38,462 nt of DNA from an uncultured Campylobacter sp. (GTDB lineage: Bacteria; Campylobacterota; Campylobacteria; Campylobacterales; Campylobacteraceae). Every line of letters starts with the position of its first letter. Position 1 is the stretch's first letter. The stretch is from positions 1 to 38,462 of the forward strand of contig NZ_CALIMW010000070.1 of the NCBI RefSeq assembly GCF_938045405.1. Reading direction: 5' to 3'. Below, one piece after another: positions 7,457 through 16,028 of the stretch. The translations under genes were made by a program, and so were the position numbers. The notes beneath the pieces were generated by a model. It was not told the origin of the DNA. It ran no database searches and saw only the letters and a list, made by a program, of their open reading frames with translations.

Positions 7457-9652
7457 CTAATCTTCGCTCTTTACGATCTTGGCAAACTCGCCGAAGTAAA
7501 TTTCTTTTAGCGCGTTTATGTTTTTACGGACGGAATTTATGCGAAACTCTTCGCCGCCGCTGATGCCTAGTCGCATTAAGCTTAGCCCGTATTTTGCGGC
7601 CAGCTCTTTAAATTTAGTCTCGTCGCGCACGCCGAAAATCGCGCGCGAAAAGCTCTCGTCGAAAATATCTCTGCTATCATCGCAGCTCATCTCAAACTCG
7701 CCGCCTACGCCGCCTACGCACGCCATCTTCGCAAGCGTAATCGCCACGCCACCGATTCCTACGGAGTTTGCAAATTCCAAAACTCCGCTCCTGCCCGCCT
7801 CGATCGCGAAGTCCCACAGAGCGCGCTCGGCTTTTAAGCTTAACTCAGGCAGGCTGCCTGCGACGCGATTTTCTACCGCTTTCATATAAAGCGAGCCCGC
7901 AAATACGCCCTTCGTATCGCCCGCCAGATAGACGCTCACGCCGCTAGCGCAAAAATCGCTAGGGATGATCTCGCCCTCGTTTGTGCCCACACACACGATC
8001 GCGGGAGTGGGCTGGATGCTAACGCCACCCGTTTCGTTATATAGGCTTACGTTGCCGCTGATGACCGGAGTATTTAGCGCGGCACAAGCTTGCTTGATCC
8101 CCTCGCAGCCCTGCGCGAACTGCCACATAACCTCTGGATTTTGCGGATTGCCGTAGTTTAGGCAGTCGGTGATGGCTAGAGGCGTTGCGCCGCTCATCGC
8201 GACCTTTCGCCCCGCCGACGCTACCGCAAGCGCCGCGCCTATGCGAGGATGGACGTAATTCATCCGCGTGTTGCAATCCGCAGCCATCGCGAGCTTTACG
8301 CCGTTTTGCTTAACTCGCATCACCGCAGCGCCCAGCATGCCGGGACGCTTGGCGGAATTTAACCCTACGTTAGCGTCGTATTGATCGTAGATGTAGGATT
8401 TATTTAGCACTTCGGGGTCCTCAAAAATTTTATCAAACGCCGCGTCTAGCTCGCGCTCGCTCGCGCCGCAGCCGCATAAATTTTGCCGCGCGATCTGCGC
8501 CATATATGCAGGCTCTTTTATCGGGCGATCCAGCACGGGCGCAGCCTCGCTAAGCGGCTCGATCGGGATAACGCCCGCTAGCTCGCCGTGCCAAAAAAGC
8601 TCCATCTTGCCGCTATCCGTTACCTCGCCGATGACGGCGGCATCCAGATCCCATTTGGCAAAAATTTCTTTGATTTTCTCCTCGCAGCCCTTTTTGGCGC
8701 AGATCAGCATGCGCTCTTGGCTCTCGCTTAGCATCAGCTCATACGGGCTCATCCCTGCCTCGCGCATCGGCACGCGATCCAAATTTAACCTCATGCCGCT
8801 GCCGCTGCGCCCCGCCATCTCAAAGCTGCTTGAAGTAAGCCCCGCCGCACCCATATCCTGGATGCCTACGACGTAATCTGTTTTAAAAAGCTCCAAGCAC
8901 GCCTCCATCAGCAGCTTTTCGGCGAACGGATCGCCCACCTGCACGGTCGGGCGTAGAGATTTGTTCGCGTCGTTGAAGCTATCGCTCGCCATCACGGCTC
9001 CGCCGAGGCCGTCGCGACCGGTCTTAGAGCCCACGTAGATCACGCTGTTGCCCACGCCTTCGGCCCTGCCGTAGAAAATTTCATCCTTTTTAACGATACC
9101 AAGAGCAAAGGCATTAACTAAAATGTTGCCGTCAAAGCTCTTATCAAAGCTCGTCTCGCCGCCGATCGTAGGGATGCCCATGCAGTTGCCGTAGTGAGCG
9201 ATGCCGGCAACCGCGCCCTTAAGCAGATAGCGCTGCTTTCTGGCGTTTTCGCTGCTTCCTCGCACCTCGCCGAAACGAAGCGAGTTCATATTGGCTTCGA
9301 CGCGCGCGCCCATCGTAAAGATATCGCGCAGTATCCCGCCCACGCCTGTTGCAGCGCCCTGAAAAGGCTCGATGAAGCTTGGGTGGTTATGGCTTTCCAT
9401 CTTAAAAACCGCGGCCATGCCGCCGCCGATGTCGATGACGCCTGCATTTTCGCCGGGGCCCTGGATGACCCAAGGCGCCTTGATCGGGAAGTCGCTTAAG
9501 TATTTTTTGCTCGATTTGTAGCTGCAGTGCTCGCTCCACATCGCGCTAAAAATCCCAAGCTCGAGCAGATTCGGCTCGCGACCTAAAATTTTTAAAATTT
9601 TTTCATATTCTTCGTCTGAAATTTTATGTGCCGCTACTACTTTTTTATCCAT
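7457..9652 (-). CDS. purL: Phosphoribosylformylglycinamidine synthase subunit PurL
   Basis: PurL is the ATP-using synthetase subunit that makes FGAM from FGAR, the fourth step of purine synthesis, in the cytoplasm. At 731 residues this is the small PurL type, which works with separate PurS and PurQ subunits (not in this window). Conserved blocks include MWSEHCSYKSSK (39-50), SHNHPSFIEPFQGAATGVGG (87-106), GGETSFDKSF near 165-174, and DMGAAGLTSSSFEMA near 267. The second half repeats the AIRS-type fold, with NPQNPEVMWQF and GNVSLYNET. The ATG has an AAGGGCG site. It is followed 3 bases later by the J-domain gene and preceded by a 64-base gap after the GT2 gene that may hold its own promoter. 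Confidence 0.97.
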   Translation of the reverse strand: MDKKVVAAHKISDEEYEKILKILGREPNLLELGIFSAMWSEHCSYKSSKKYLSDFPIKAPWVIQGPGENAGVIDIGGGMAAVFKMESHNHPSFIEPFQGAATGVGGILRDIFTMGARVEANMNSLRFGEVRGSSENARKQRYLLKGAVAGIAHYGNCMGIPTIGGETSFDKSFDGNILVNAFALGIVKKDEIFYGRAEGVGNSVIYVGSKTGRDGLGGAVMASDSFNDANKSLRPTVQVGDPFAEKLLMEACLELFKTDYVVGIQDMGAAGLTSSSFEMAGRSGSGMRLNLDRVPMREAGMSPYELMLSESQERMLICAKKGCEEKIKEIFAKWDLDAAVIGEVTDSGKMELFWHGELAGVIPIEPLSEAAPVLDRPIKEPAYMAQIARQNLCGCGASERELDAAFDKIFEDPEVLNKSYIYDQYDANVGLNSAKRPGMLGAAVMRVKQNGVKLAMAADCNTRMNYVHPRIGAALAVASAGRKVAMSGATPLAITDCLNYGNPQNPEVMWQFAQGCEGIKQACAALNTPVISGNVSLYNETGGVSIQPTPAIVCVGTNEGEIIPSDFCASGVSVYLAGDTKGVFAGSLYMKAVENRVAGSLPELSLKAERALWDFAIEAGRSGVLEFANSVGIGGVAITLAKMACVGGVGGEFEMSCDDSRDIFDESFSRAIFGVRDETKFKELAAKYGLSLMRLGISGGEEFRINSVRKNINALKEIYFGEFAKIVKSED

Positions 9653-9687
9653 TTTTTCGCCCTTTTCGCCGTTAAATTTAAGTCGTA

Positions 9688-9693
9688 ATAATA
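9688..9693 (-). promoter_or_regulatory. Possible -10 box upstream of purL
   Basis: A TATTAT hexamer lies in the 64-base gap between the GT2 gene and purL, about 36 bases before the purL ATG. It would let purL be expressed separately from the LOS operon. No -35 is evident. This is a weak single-motif call. Confidence 0.3.
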
Positions 9694-9716
9694 ACTAAAA
9701 TTTTCTATCATTTCGA

Positions 9717-10472
9717 TTAATCTTCGCCCTTTTTAAGATACTTCTCGTAAAGTTTCGCCTCTTTTAAAAACGCGTAAAATGCGTTAATGTTTGCCGTGAT
9801 AAATCCCTTGCGCCCGTCAAAAAGCGATCTTCGCAAAATGTATGATTTAAAAAATGCAAACGGATAGATCAGCAAAAGCTTCGCAAGGCTCGGCTTTTTG
9901 CCCTTCTCAAAATCCCCCTGCGCGCGTAGCGTAGAGTAGTTGTTGTTTTTCATAACGAGCTCTGCGATCGGCTTTTCGCTAAAGTGATTAATGCAAAATT
10001 TGCTCTTTTTCACCGCGCCTTTTATGATCGAAATTTGCGCGTGCACCCCCATATTTTTATACTCGCCGCACTCCTTGCGAAAGAAGCGGATGTGGGTATT
10101 TTTGCGCACGAGATCGGAGCACTTGCGCCCGAGCGAGTATTCATGAAATTTAATATCCAGCGCCGAGTAATCGCTCTGGCCCATAAACTCCTCTATCTCG
10201 CCCTTTAGCTCAGGACTTACCTCCTCGTCGCCGTCGAGATTGAGCACCCATTCGTTGCTACATAGCGAAAACGCATAGTTTTTCTGCACCCCCTCGCCCT
10301 GCCAGTCGTGGTGGTAAATTTTATCGGTAAATTTACGCGCGATTTGCAGCGTGGCATCGGTGCTGCCGCTATCGACGATTATGATCTCGGCAAAATCCGC
10401 CACGCTACGCAGCATACGCTCGATGTGACGCTCCTCATTCATCACTATCGCATAAACGGACGCTTTAATCAT
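9717..10472 (-). CDS. Family 2 glycosyltransferase (LOS core)
   Basis: An inverting GT-A glycosyltransferase of 251 residues, resembling the core beta-1,4-glucosyltransferase group (WaaE/LgtF-like) that adds a sugar to the LOS inner core on the cytoplasmic face. Visible motifs are YAIVMNEE (7-14), IIVDSGSTDA (31-40) binding the nucleotide, and NLDGDEE (78-84) carrying the DxD metal site. An upstream ATG at 10505 is possible, but the one at 10472 forms an ATGA overlap with the preceding deacetylase stop and has AAGGAA 7 bases before it, so I use it. It is the last gene of the LOS operon. The donor and acceptor sugars cannot be read from sequence alone. Confidence 0.9.
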   Translation of the reverse strand: MIKASVYAIVMNEERHIERMLRSVADFAEIIIVDSGSTDATLQIARKFTDKIYHHDWQGEGVQKNYAFSLCSNEWVLNLDGDEEVSPELKGEIEEFMGQSDYSALDIKFHEYSLGRKCSDLVRKNTHIRFFRKECGEYKNMGVHAQISIIKGAVKKSKFCINHFSEKPIAELVMKNNNYSTLRAQGDFEKGKKPSLAKLLLIYPFAFFKSYILRRSLFDGRKGFITANINAFYAFLKEAKLYEKYLKKGED

Positions 10473-11260
10473 AGTTTGTTCCTTATCCTCGTAAATTTCA
10501 GCCAAAAATCAAAAAACCCCTCCGTGCCCAAAATGCCGATACGCTTTACGGCGTATTTGTCGTCGCCCGCCTCGTAAAGTCCGCGCTTGACGACCACCGC
10601 GCCTTTAAAATTTGATCTGGCGATATTTAAAATTTCGTCGTTAAATTTACCGTACGGGTAGGCAAACACCTCGCAAGGCTGTCCGCAAATACTTGCTACG
10701 CGAGCTTTGGATGCGATGATCTCATCTGCGGCAAGCTGTGGATCGCTCGCGTAGGTAAGGTCTAAATTTACGTGGTGCATCGTATGCGCGCCAAACTCCA
10801 CCAGCCCGCTTGCTTGCATTTTTAAAATTTGCTCCTCGCTTAGCATCCGCGCTAGATGAGCGGTGTTGGCGCGCTCCCAGTCGTTTTGCACGGCGTCCGG
10901 CACCAAAAATATGCTCGCTTTGAAATCGTATTTTTTCAAAATTTCAAAGGCGTCGGTAAAATTATTTTCAAACCCGTCATCGAATGTGATGCAAACCGCC
11001 TTTTTAGGCAGCCGCTCTAGCGCGATAAGCTCGCTAAGCTTAAAGCTTTTAAAGCCGTTTTTTGCAAGCCACGCGATCTGTCTTTCAAAATCCGCAGGTC
11101 TTAGCCGCCATTTGTCGAATTTATCGCCCTTGTGCTCCTCTACGCTATGATACATCAGCACCCGCGCCTTATGCCAGCCCTGCGGGATCCGCCACCAGTT
11201 ATACCGCAGCGAAACGCCCGCTACGGCGGCAAAGATCAGAAAGGCTACAAAATAGGTCAT
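10469..11260 (-). CDS. NodB-type polysaccharide deacetylase (copy 1)
   Basis: A carbohydrate esterase family 4 enzyme of 263 residues, expected to remove N-acetyl (or similar) groups from a sugar in a metal-dependent way. An N-terminal hydrophobic helix (2-19) anchors it in the inner membrane with the domain likely periplasmic. The catalytic set is intact: TFDDGF (Asp94, Asp95), HTMHH (His159, His163) and FAYPYG. It is clearly a paralog of the protein at 16025-16837; both share RVLMYH near 33 and KAVCITFDDG. It overlaps its neighbours on both sides by ATGA, so it is cotranslated with the GT4 and GT2 genes. The context points to LOS or an attached glycan as substrate; lipid A or peptidoglycan are alternatives. 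Confidence 0.9.
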   Translation of the reverse strand: MTYFVAFLIFAAVAGVSLRYNWWRIPQGWHKARVLMYHSVEEHKGDKFDKWRLRPADFERQIAWLAKNGFKSFKLSELIALERLPKKAVCITFDDGFENNFTDAFEILKKYDFKASIFLVPDAVQNDWERANTAHLARMLSEEQILKMQASGLVEFGAHTMHHVNLDLTYASDPQLAADEIIASKARVASICGQPCEVFAYPYGKFNDEILNIARSNFKGAVVVKRGLYEAGDDKYAVKRIGILGTEGFFDFWLKFTRIRNKL

Positions 11261-12255
11261 AGCAAGCTCTTGTAAGCTTTGATGTATTGATTTACAACGT
11301 TAGACAGATCGAATTCTCCTTTGCATTTTTCCTTTACTTTAGAAAAAATCGCCTTAAATTCTTCATAATTCTCATATACTTCGTTTAGTTTACGCCGTAG
11401 TGACAAAATATCTCTTTCAAACAGCAGCTCTTTGGGTAAAATTTCGGTGCAAATACCCACTGCAGTAGAGATTAAAAGCGGCGAATAATATACGCCATCG
11501 ATTGCCGTTAACCCATAAGCCTCAAATGCAGACGCAATGATTTGTAGATTACAAGCACTTAAATAATCTTGCAAATGATCCGTAAAGCCTGCAATATTTA
11601 TCTTTTCTTCCAAGCCTAATTCTTTTATTAAATCCTTTAAATTCTCCTCTTCTTCACCACTACCGAATATTGTGCATTCAAAGTCAAAATTTACATCCGC
11701 CAAAGCCTTTATTATTATATCCATACCCTTGGGCGCAGATAACCTGGCGGCTGAAATGATACTAAATTTATTACTTCTATATTCTCCCTCCTTTGGTTTT
11801 TTATATGCCATCGCATTTTTGATGATTATGGAGTTTGTAGGCAAAATTTCTTTCGTATCCTCTAACACCGCCACGCATAGATCAGCTAGTTTATAATTTT
11901 TCTTCACCTGCAAAGTATGCTTCGTAGCCACCACTCCGATTCTCCTAGAGCCTAAAAATCGTGCTAAATTCCGTGCGCGATACATTATTTCAATTTCTTT
12001 TGTATTGTGACAATGAATTATGTCTGGTGAAATTTTAATTAAAAGCTGTGCTGTCTGTAGTAAAAATAATGGATTATATCTATTATGCCCGAAATTAAAT
12101 TTGATTAAATTTACGCGTTCACTCAAATATGGTGCAATCTTTTCGTCGCTTAGCAAAAATACCTCATTAGTTTTTGCCATTTCATTACACAGATCGACGC
12201 AGACTTTCTCTGTTCCAGCGAACTGCTTCCATTGTAGCGTATGTAGAATTTTCAT
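11257..12255 (-). CDS. Family 4 glycosyltransferase (LOS, cassette copy 1)
   Basis: A GT-B fold glycosyltransferase of 332 residues. The N-terminal acceptor domain starts MKILHTLQWKQFAGTEKVCVDL, with the family's GGxE-like loop altered to AGTE, and has PDIIHCHNTKE. The C-terminal donor domain has SAARLSAPKGMDIIIKAL (near 175), a GSGEEEENLKDLI nucleotide-binding segment, and ASAFEAYGLTAIDG (near 255), where the expected EGFG-type acidic residues appear as EAYG. It is a paralog of 14835-16028; both have RYNPxxL, FDFExxIFG/YG and YYSPxLIST. The DNA is visibly more AT-rich than the flanking genes. The ATG overlaps the upstream stop by ATGA. Its linkage specificity is unknown. Confidence 0.88.
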   Translation of the reverse strand: MKILHTLQWKQFAGTEKVCVDLCNEMAKTNEVFLLSDEKIAPYLSERVNLIKFNFGHNRYNPLFLLQTAQLLIKISPDIIHCHNTKEIEIMYRARNLARFLGSRRIGVVATKHTLQVKKNYKLADLCVAVLEDTKEILPTNSIIIKNAMAYKKPKEGEYRSNKFSIISAARLSAPKGMDIIIKALADVNFDFECTIFGSGEEEENLKDLIKELGLEEKINIAGFTDHLQDYLSACNLQIIASAFEAYGLTAIDGVYYSPLLISTAVGICTEILPKELLFERDILSLRRKLNEVYENYEEFKAIFSKVKEKCKGEFDLSNVVNQYIKAYKSLL

Positions 12256-13595
12256 ATCGCTCGCCCTTTCTTATAAATAAACTCGCGCCATTCGTAAGGC
12301 TCGCTGTAAAAATCGCTCCGATCGCTTTTATCCTTTTCGCCACGGCCGTTGCGATATTTGCCGTCTCCGTAAATTTCATCGCAAATTTTGGCACCAATTT
12401 TATCATCCTTACCATTGTCTTCGCAACCTACTGCGTGAGCCTCGTCATTAAATTTTAGTTTTTCATCGCCCTTTTTACCGTAAATTTTTCCGCCTTCGCT
12501 ACAGCTATCATATCTCTCTCCAAGCTCGCCACCAACTTTACTGCAGTCGTCGCTATCCGCATTTTTTAAATCCGTGTCGAAGCTCTCTTCAAAGATCGTC
12601 TCAAGCATAAATTTTGCCACTCGGGCGGCATTTGCGATCCTTAGCGTCTTGGCTCTGCCGCACTGCGCAATGTGCGCGTATTCGCCGCTAGTAAGAAGGC
12701 ATTTTATCTTTGAAAAGCAATCCGCAGGATCATCAAAATAAACTATCTCCGAGCCATCCTCGTAAAGCCGTTCAAACCCCGCGATCTTGGGGCTAAAAGT
12801 GCAGACGCCACAGCCCAAAAACTGTGCCATGCGGTCGCTCGCGCCGAGCAATTTATGAGCACGCGCGCACTCAAGCTCGTCGTCGCGATTAAAATTTATC
12901 GCGATCTTCGCAGCCGCGATCTCGCGATGAAATTTATCGCCGAATACGGCAGGTGCGCCGAGGCTTGCAAAAATTTTAAGCCTAAGCCCCTCTTTTTCGC
13001 AAAAATCGCGCAGCAAAAGCGCAAATTTATACCTCACGTCCTCTTGATAATCGCGCGCTATGTAGATCACGTCGGTCGTTTTAGCAGCGTCTAGGCGTCT
13101 ATCAAACGCCGCGTCGGAGATGTTTGGAAAAAAAGCGAATTTCGCACCGTATCTTGCAGAAAGATCACGCAGCTTCAGCGCATTCGCCCAAAAAAACACG
13201 TCGATGAAGCTTAATTTTTCGAAAAATTCCCGTTTTTCTTGTAGATGATCGACGTACCAGATCGCGATTTTGATCTTAGGAAGTGCCGATTTTATCGCCC
13301 GCAGCGTGCCAAGACTGATCTTTTCGCCTTTGCCGATTAAAAGCAGATCGGCGCCGATATTTTCGCAGGTACGCACGAGCTTGGCGTTCATCTTCTCTAA
13401 CCCGCTGTTTTTCAGCCCGCAAAAGCGCAAGCTCCGCTCCCAATCGCGGTAGCTAAAATCATAGACGAAGTGCCCGCCGCGAACGAGTCCGTGGCTGATC
13501 TTGCGCTCCATGCCGTAGAAAAAACTACCGTCGTCGTATTCGTTGAAAATGCCGCAATGCACGATTTTTAGACTTTTATTTCTCTCTTTTGACAC
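12252..13595 (-). CDS. CgeB-like glycosyltransferase with a charged low-complexity insert
   Basis: A putative GT-B glycosyltransferase of 447 residues. Residues 9-30 form an N-terminal Rossmann start (IVHCGIFNEYDDG). Residues 228-335 resemble the C-terminal domain found in CgeB/Glyco_trans_1_2 proteins: AAAKIAINFNRDD, AHKLLGASDRMAQFLGCG, FERLYEDGSEIVYFDDPADC. Residues 339-428 are a low-complexity Asp/Lys/Gly/Ser stretch, after which a normal-looking tail (SEPYEWREFIYKKG) resumes. The insert therefore looks like an addition just before the native C-terminus. Translation starts at a GTG 2 bases after the upstream ligase stop, with no obvious ribosome site, so it depends on coupling. It overlaps the next gene by ATGA. 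The sugar specificity is unknown. Confidence 0.78.
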   Translation of the reverse strand: MSKERNKSLKIVHCGIFNEYDDGSFFYGMERKISHGLVRGGHFVYDFSYRDWERSLRFCGLKNSGLEKMNAKLVRTCENIGADLLLIGKGEKISLGTLRAIKSALPKIKIAIWYVDHLQEKREFFEKLSFIDVFFWANALKLRDLSARYGAKFAFFPNISDAAFDRRLDAAKTTDVIYIARDYQEDVRYKFALLLRDFCEKEGLRLKIFASLGAPAVFGDKFHREIAAAKIAINFNRDDELECARAHKLLGASDRMAQFLGCGVCTFSPKIAGFERLYEDGSEIVYFDDPADCFSKIKCLLTSGEYAHIAQCGRAKTLRIANAARVAKFMLETIFEESFDTDLKNADSDDCSKVGGELGERYDSCSEGGKIYGKKGDEKLKFNDEAHAVGCEDNGKDDKIGAKICDEIYGDGKYRNGRGEKDKSDRSDFYSEPYEWREFIYKKGRAI

Positions 13596-13597
13596 GG

Positions 13598-14806
13598 CTA
13601 TTTATTTCTCATACTATTGCTATTGTTATTTATTCGGCTTGCATACAGCAGGGCAGAAAAAACTGCTATATAGCTCAAAATAGGTTTATTTACAAATGGA
13701 GAATGATCAAATTGAAAAATTACTAAAAAATATATAAAAATAGTAGAAATTTTGAATTCTTTATAGCAAAACGAACTATAAATATTATAAACTATGCCTA
13801 AAAAATAAAATATCGCACCAAAAAATCCGGTATAAAGTATAATCTCTAAAATCATATTATGAGCCATGCTATAGCTTGGATCGATGCGAATAGCTCTTTC
13901 CGGAAGATTTAAAAATACATCTATCCCCCAACCAAATATAGGTTTTTGCATTATCATATCAATGCTATATTTCCAGATAGCATATCTTCCCGATGAATTT
14001 CCTTGGATTAGATCACCGAACCTTTCTGATAGGCTTTCTATATTTAGTAATACAACCAATACAAGAAATGCTAGTGTGACAAATATTAATATTAAATTTT
14101 TATTTCGCTTAAAATTCACAATGCAATAGAATAAAGTAGCAAAAAAAGCAGCTACCCATGAGGAACGAGAAAACGTAAATATAGTAAAAATAGATAAAAT
14201 TGCGCAAAACACCAATTTAGCAATAGGCTTTTCTATAAAAATAAATGAAAAAATAAAAGCAAATCCCATAAACATTCCATAGACATTACGACTTATAAAG
14301 CCCCCTGTAAAACCACCTTGTACTTTATCTAAAAACGCATTATTACTATCTGTGGCGTTACAAATTCCGGTAACAATAAGCAGAGCAAACGAGATGACTA
14401 TAAAAATTATAAACTCGGTAATATTAAATGCTTTAATAACATAAAAGTAATAAAGAGCTAAAAATAAAATACCGTATCGGAACGTAAACAAAATTGATGT
14501 CTCCCAACTTCTACTATTTAAGTATTCCGGATTAATAAAGTTAGATATGAATTGAGCTACAACTATGCCTATAAACGAAATCAGCAAAATATTAATATCC
14601 TTTAATAAATCAGATATTATATTAAAATTCTTTTTATATATAATATGACATAAAAATATTACATCTAAACCTACCCATGACACTTGGTAGAAAGCATTTT
14701 TAAAAGGTATAGAAATCAATAACATTGCCATAAAGAATTTTATGGATATCGTGATAACATCATATTTTAAATCGACCGATTTAATTCTAAAATTATTTAA
14801 TTTCAT
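13598..14806 (-). CDS. O-antigen ligase/polymerase-like membrane protein (AT-rich copy)
   Basis: A polytopic inner-membrane protein of 402 residues with about ten hydrophobic segments, of the O-antigen ligase (WaaL/Wzy_C) family. Ligases join an undecaprenyl-linked glycan to the lipid A core in the periplasm; polymerases of the same fold extend it. The conserved block SSGRYAIWKYSIDMIMQKPI-FGWG (near 275-300), with AHNMILEILLY after it, is the usual periplasmic loop with Arg and His. It is a paralog of 16834-18021. The DNA is strikingly AT-rich (roughly 30% GC by eye, against about 45% around it), which suggests acquisition from another strain. The ATG has AGGGGTT about 8 bases before it. It is separated from the upstream gene by 28 bases, a break in the ATGA chain of this operon. 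Confidence 0.87.
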   Translation of the reverse strand: MKLNNFRIKSVDLKYDVITISIKFFMAMLLISIPFKNAFYQVSWVGLDVIFLCHIIYKKNFNIISDLLKDINILLISFIGIVVAQFISNFINPEYLNSRSWETSILFTFRYGILFLALYYFYVIKAFNITEFIIFIVISFALLIVTGICNATDSNNAFLDKVQGGFTGGFISRNVYGMFMGFAFIFSFIFIEKPIAKLVFCAILSIFTIFTFSRSSWVAAFFATLFYCIVNFKRNKNLILIFVTLAFLVLVVLLNIESLSERFGDLIQGNSSGRYAIWKYSIDMIMQKPIFGWGIDVFLNLPERAIRIDPSYSMAHNMILEIILYTGFFGAIFYFLGIVYNIYSSFCYKEFKISTIFIYFLVIFQFDHSPFVNKPILSYIAVFSALLYASRINNNSNSMRNK

Positions 14807-14834
14807 AACTGGTATAACCCCTAATTTTTAAATT

Positions 14835-16028
14835 TCAATCAAGTTCTTCATAATATTTTTTAAGAAAAGTAATATAATTTTGCAATCTTAAAATATCTCT
14901 AAATCCAACATGTTTTTTACAAAAATCCCCAACAAATTTTTCATATTCTGTATAAATTTCATAAATTTTATCACTTAAATTTTCGACATTGTATAAAAAT
15001 TCTTCATCTAGAATCTCTGGAATTCCGCCCACGCGGGTAGATATCAGCACGGGCGAATAAAAAATACCTTCGATCAAAATCACCGGAAAGCCCTCCTTGC
15101 GCGAGCTGATCACGTGCAGGTGCGACGCGGCAAGAGTTGCCGCAACGTCATCGCAAAAGCCGCATAGCCGCACGCGGTCCTGCAAATTTAGCGAATCGAT
15201 TAAATTTTGCAAATTTTGCCTCTCGCCGCCCTGACCGTAAATTTTAAGCTCGAAATCAAATTTCAGCTCGCTTGCGGCGCGGATCAAAAGATCAAAACCC
15301 TTGATCTTATCGAGCCTGCCGACCGCGACGATGCTAAATTTAAAATTTTCCGCCGCTGCGTTTGCGCCCTGTTGCGATACGAATACGCTGCCGGTCTTAT
15401 TTTGCGATGCGTCCGCATCCAAAGGCGTATTTTGCGACGCAAACACAATGCCAGTCATATTTTGCGACGCGAACGTGCCGCCAGCCGAGTCGCCGCACGC
15501 ATCCTTTGTTTCCTTGAGCGCTTCGTTTGCAGCGCCCTCCGCGTCCTTGCAGCGCGCGAGAATTTCATGATTTACAAACTCCCGCCGCGGCTCTATGCCG
15601 AAATATATCACCTTCGCGGCGTGATTTATCGTGGTTGCGACCTTGCGAGAGGCTGCGATGACGTTTCGCACGCGATCGAAAACGGGCGCCTTGCGATCGT
15701 TGTGTTTGGTCGCAACGAGCTTAAGATTTAAAAATTTTTCAATTACAAAGCCAATCTGTGCGGCTTTGGCACCGTGCGAATGTAAAATTTCAAATCCGCC
15801 CGAGCGTAAAAACCGATAAATTTCAGCGAACAAAAACGGATTGTAGCGCTTGTCGCGGCTTTTGTACTGGTAAATTTGCACGCGAGCATCCAGACGCTGC
15901 AAAAACTCGCATCTATCGGGCACGATGAGCGCCGCCTGCTCGCTTTTGCAAAGCTCATTTAGCGAGTCGATCACGATCTTTTCGACGCCGCCGTAAAATC
16001 TGGAGCAGCAAAGATAGGCGATTTTCAT
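14835..16028 (-). CDS. Family 4 glycosyltransferase with 10-residue tandem-repeat insert (cassette copy 2)
   Basis: A GT-B glycosyltransferase of 397 residues. The N-terminal domain has RFYGGVEKIVID (10-21), the acceptor-side loop, and EILHSHGAKAA (80-90). The donor domain has VAVGRLDKIKGFDLLIRA (234-251), YGQGGERQNLQNLI, and SRKEGFPVILIEG near 318, including the ExG(F)xxxxxE catalytic/donor motif. Between the two domains, residues 158-228 are an insert with a 10-residue repeat, F/D-A-S-Q-N-x-T-G-x-V. The 3' end (about 14835-15010) is much more AT-rich than the rest, as if a recombination border with the AT-rich ligase gene lay inside it. The ATG overlaps the upstream stop by ATGA. Confidence 0.9.
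   Translation of the reverse strand: MKIAYLCCSRFYGGVEKIVIDSLNELCKSEQAALIVPDRCEFLQRLDARVQIYQYKSRDKRYNPFLFAEIYRFLRSGGFEILHSHGAKAAQIGFVIEKFLNLKLVATKHNDRKAPVFDRVRNVIAASRKVATTINHAAKVIYFGIEPRREFVNHEILARCKDAEGAANEALKETKDACGDSAGGTFASQNMTGIVFASQNTPLDADASQNKTGSVFVSQQGANAAAENFKFSIVAVGRLDKIKGFDLLIRAASELKFDFELKIYGQGGERQNLQNLIDSLNLQDRVRLCGFCDDVAATLAASHLHVISSRKEGFPVILIEGIFYSPVLISTRVGGIPEILDEEFLYNVENLSDKIYEIYTEYEKFVGDFCKKHVGFRDILRLQNYITFLKKYYEELD
15371..15490 (-). repeat. 30-base in-frame tandem repeat inside a glycosyltransferase gene
   Basis: On the plus strand TTTGCGATGC or TTTGCGACGC recurs at 15401, 15431 and 15461, and a variant, GTTGCGATAC, at 15371, giving an exact 30-base period over about 3.7 copies. 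Because 30 is ten codons, the product has ASQN at residues 187-190, 197-200 and 207-210 and VSQQ at 217-220. Copy-number change would keep the frame, so it could vary the linker length between strains. Confidence 0.85.

Noticed and set aside
15371..15490. CRISPR array
   Set aside because: The 30-base period has no spacer/repeat alternation; the units are contiguous, degenerate and codon-phased within a gene.
15207..15731. 174-codon plus-strand frame opposite the GT4 gene
   Set aside because: It is open because of the antisense codon bias and the tandem repeat; no motifs and no start signal.
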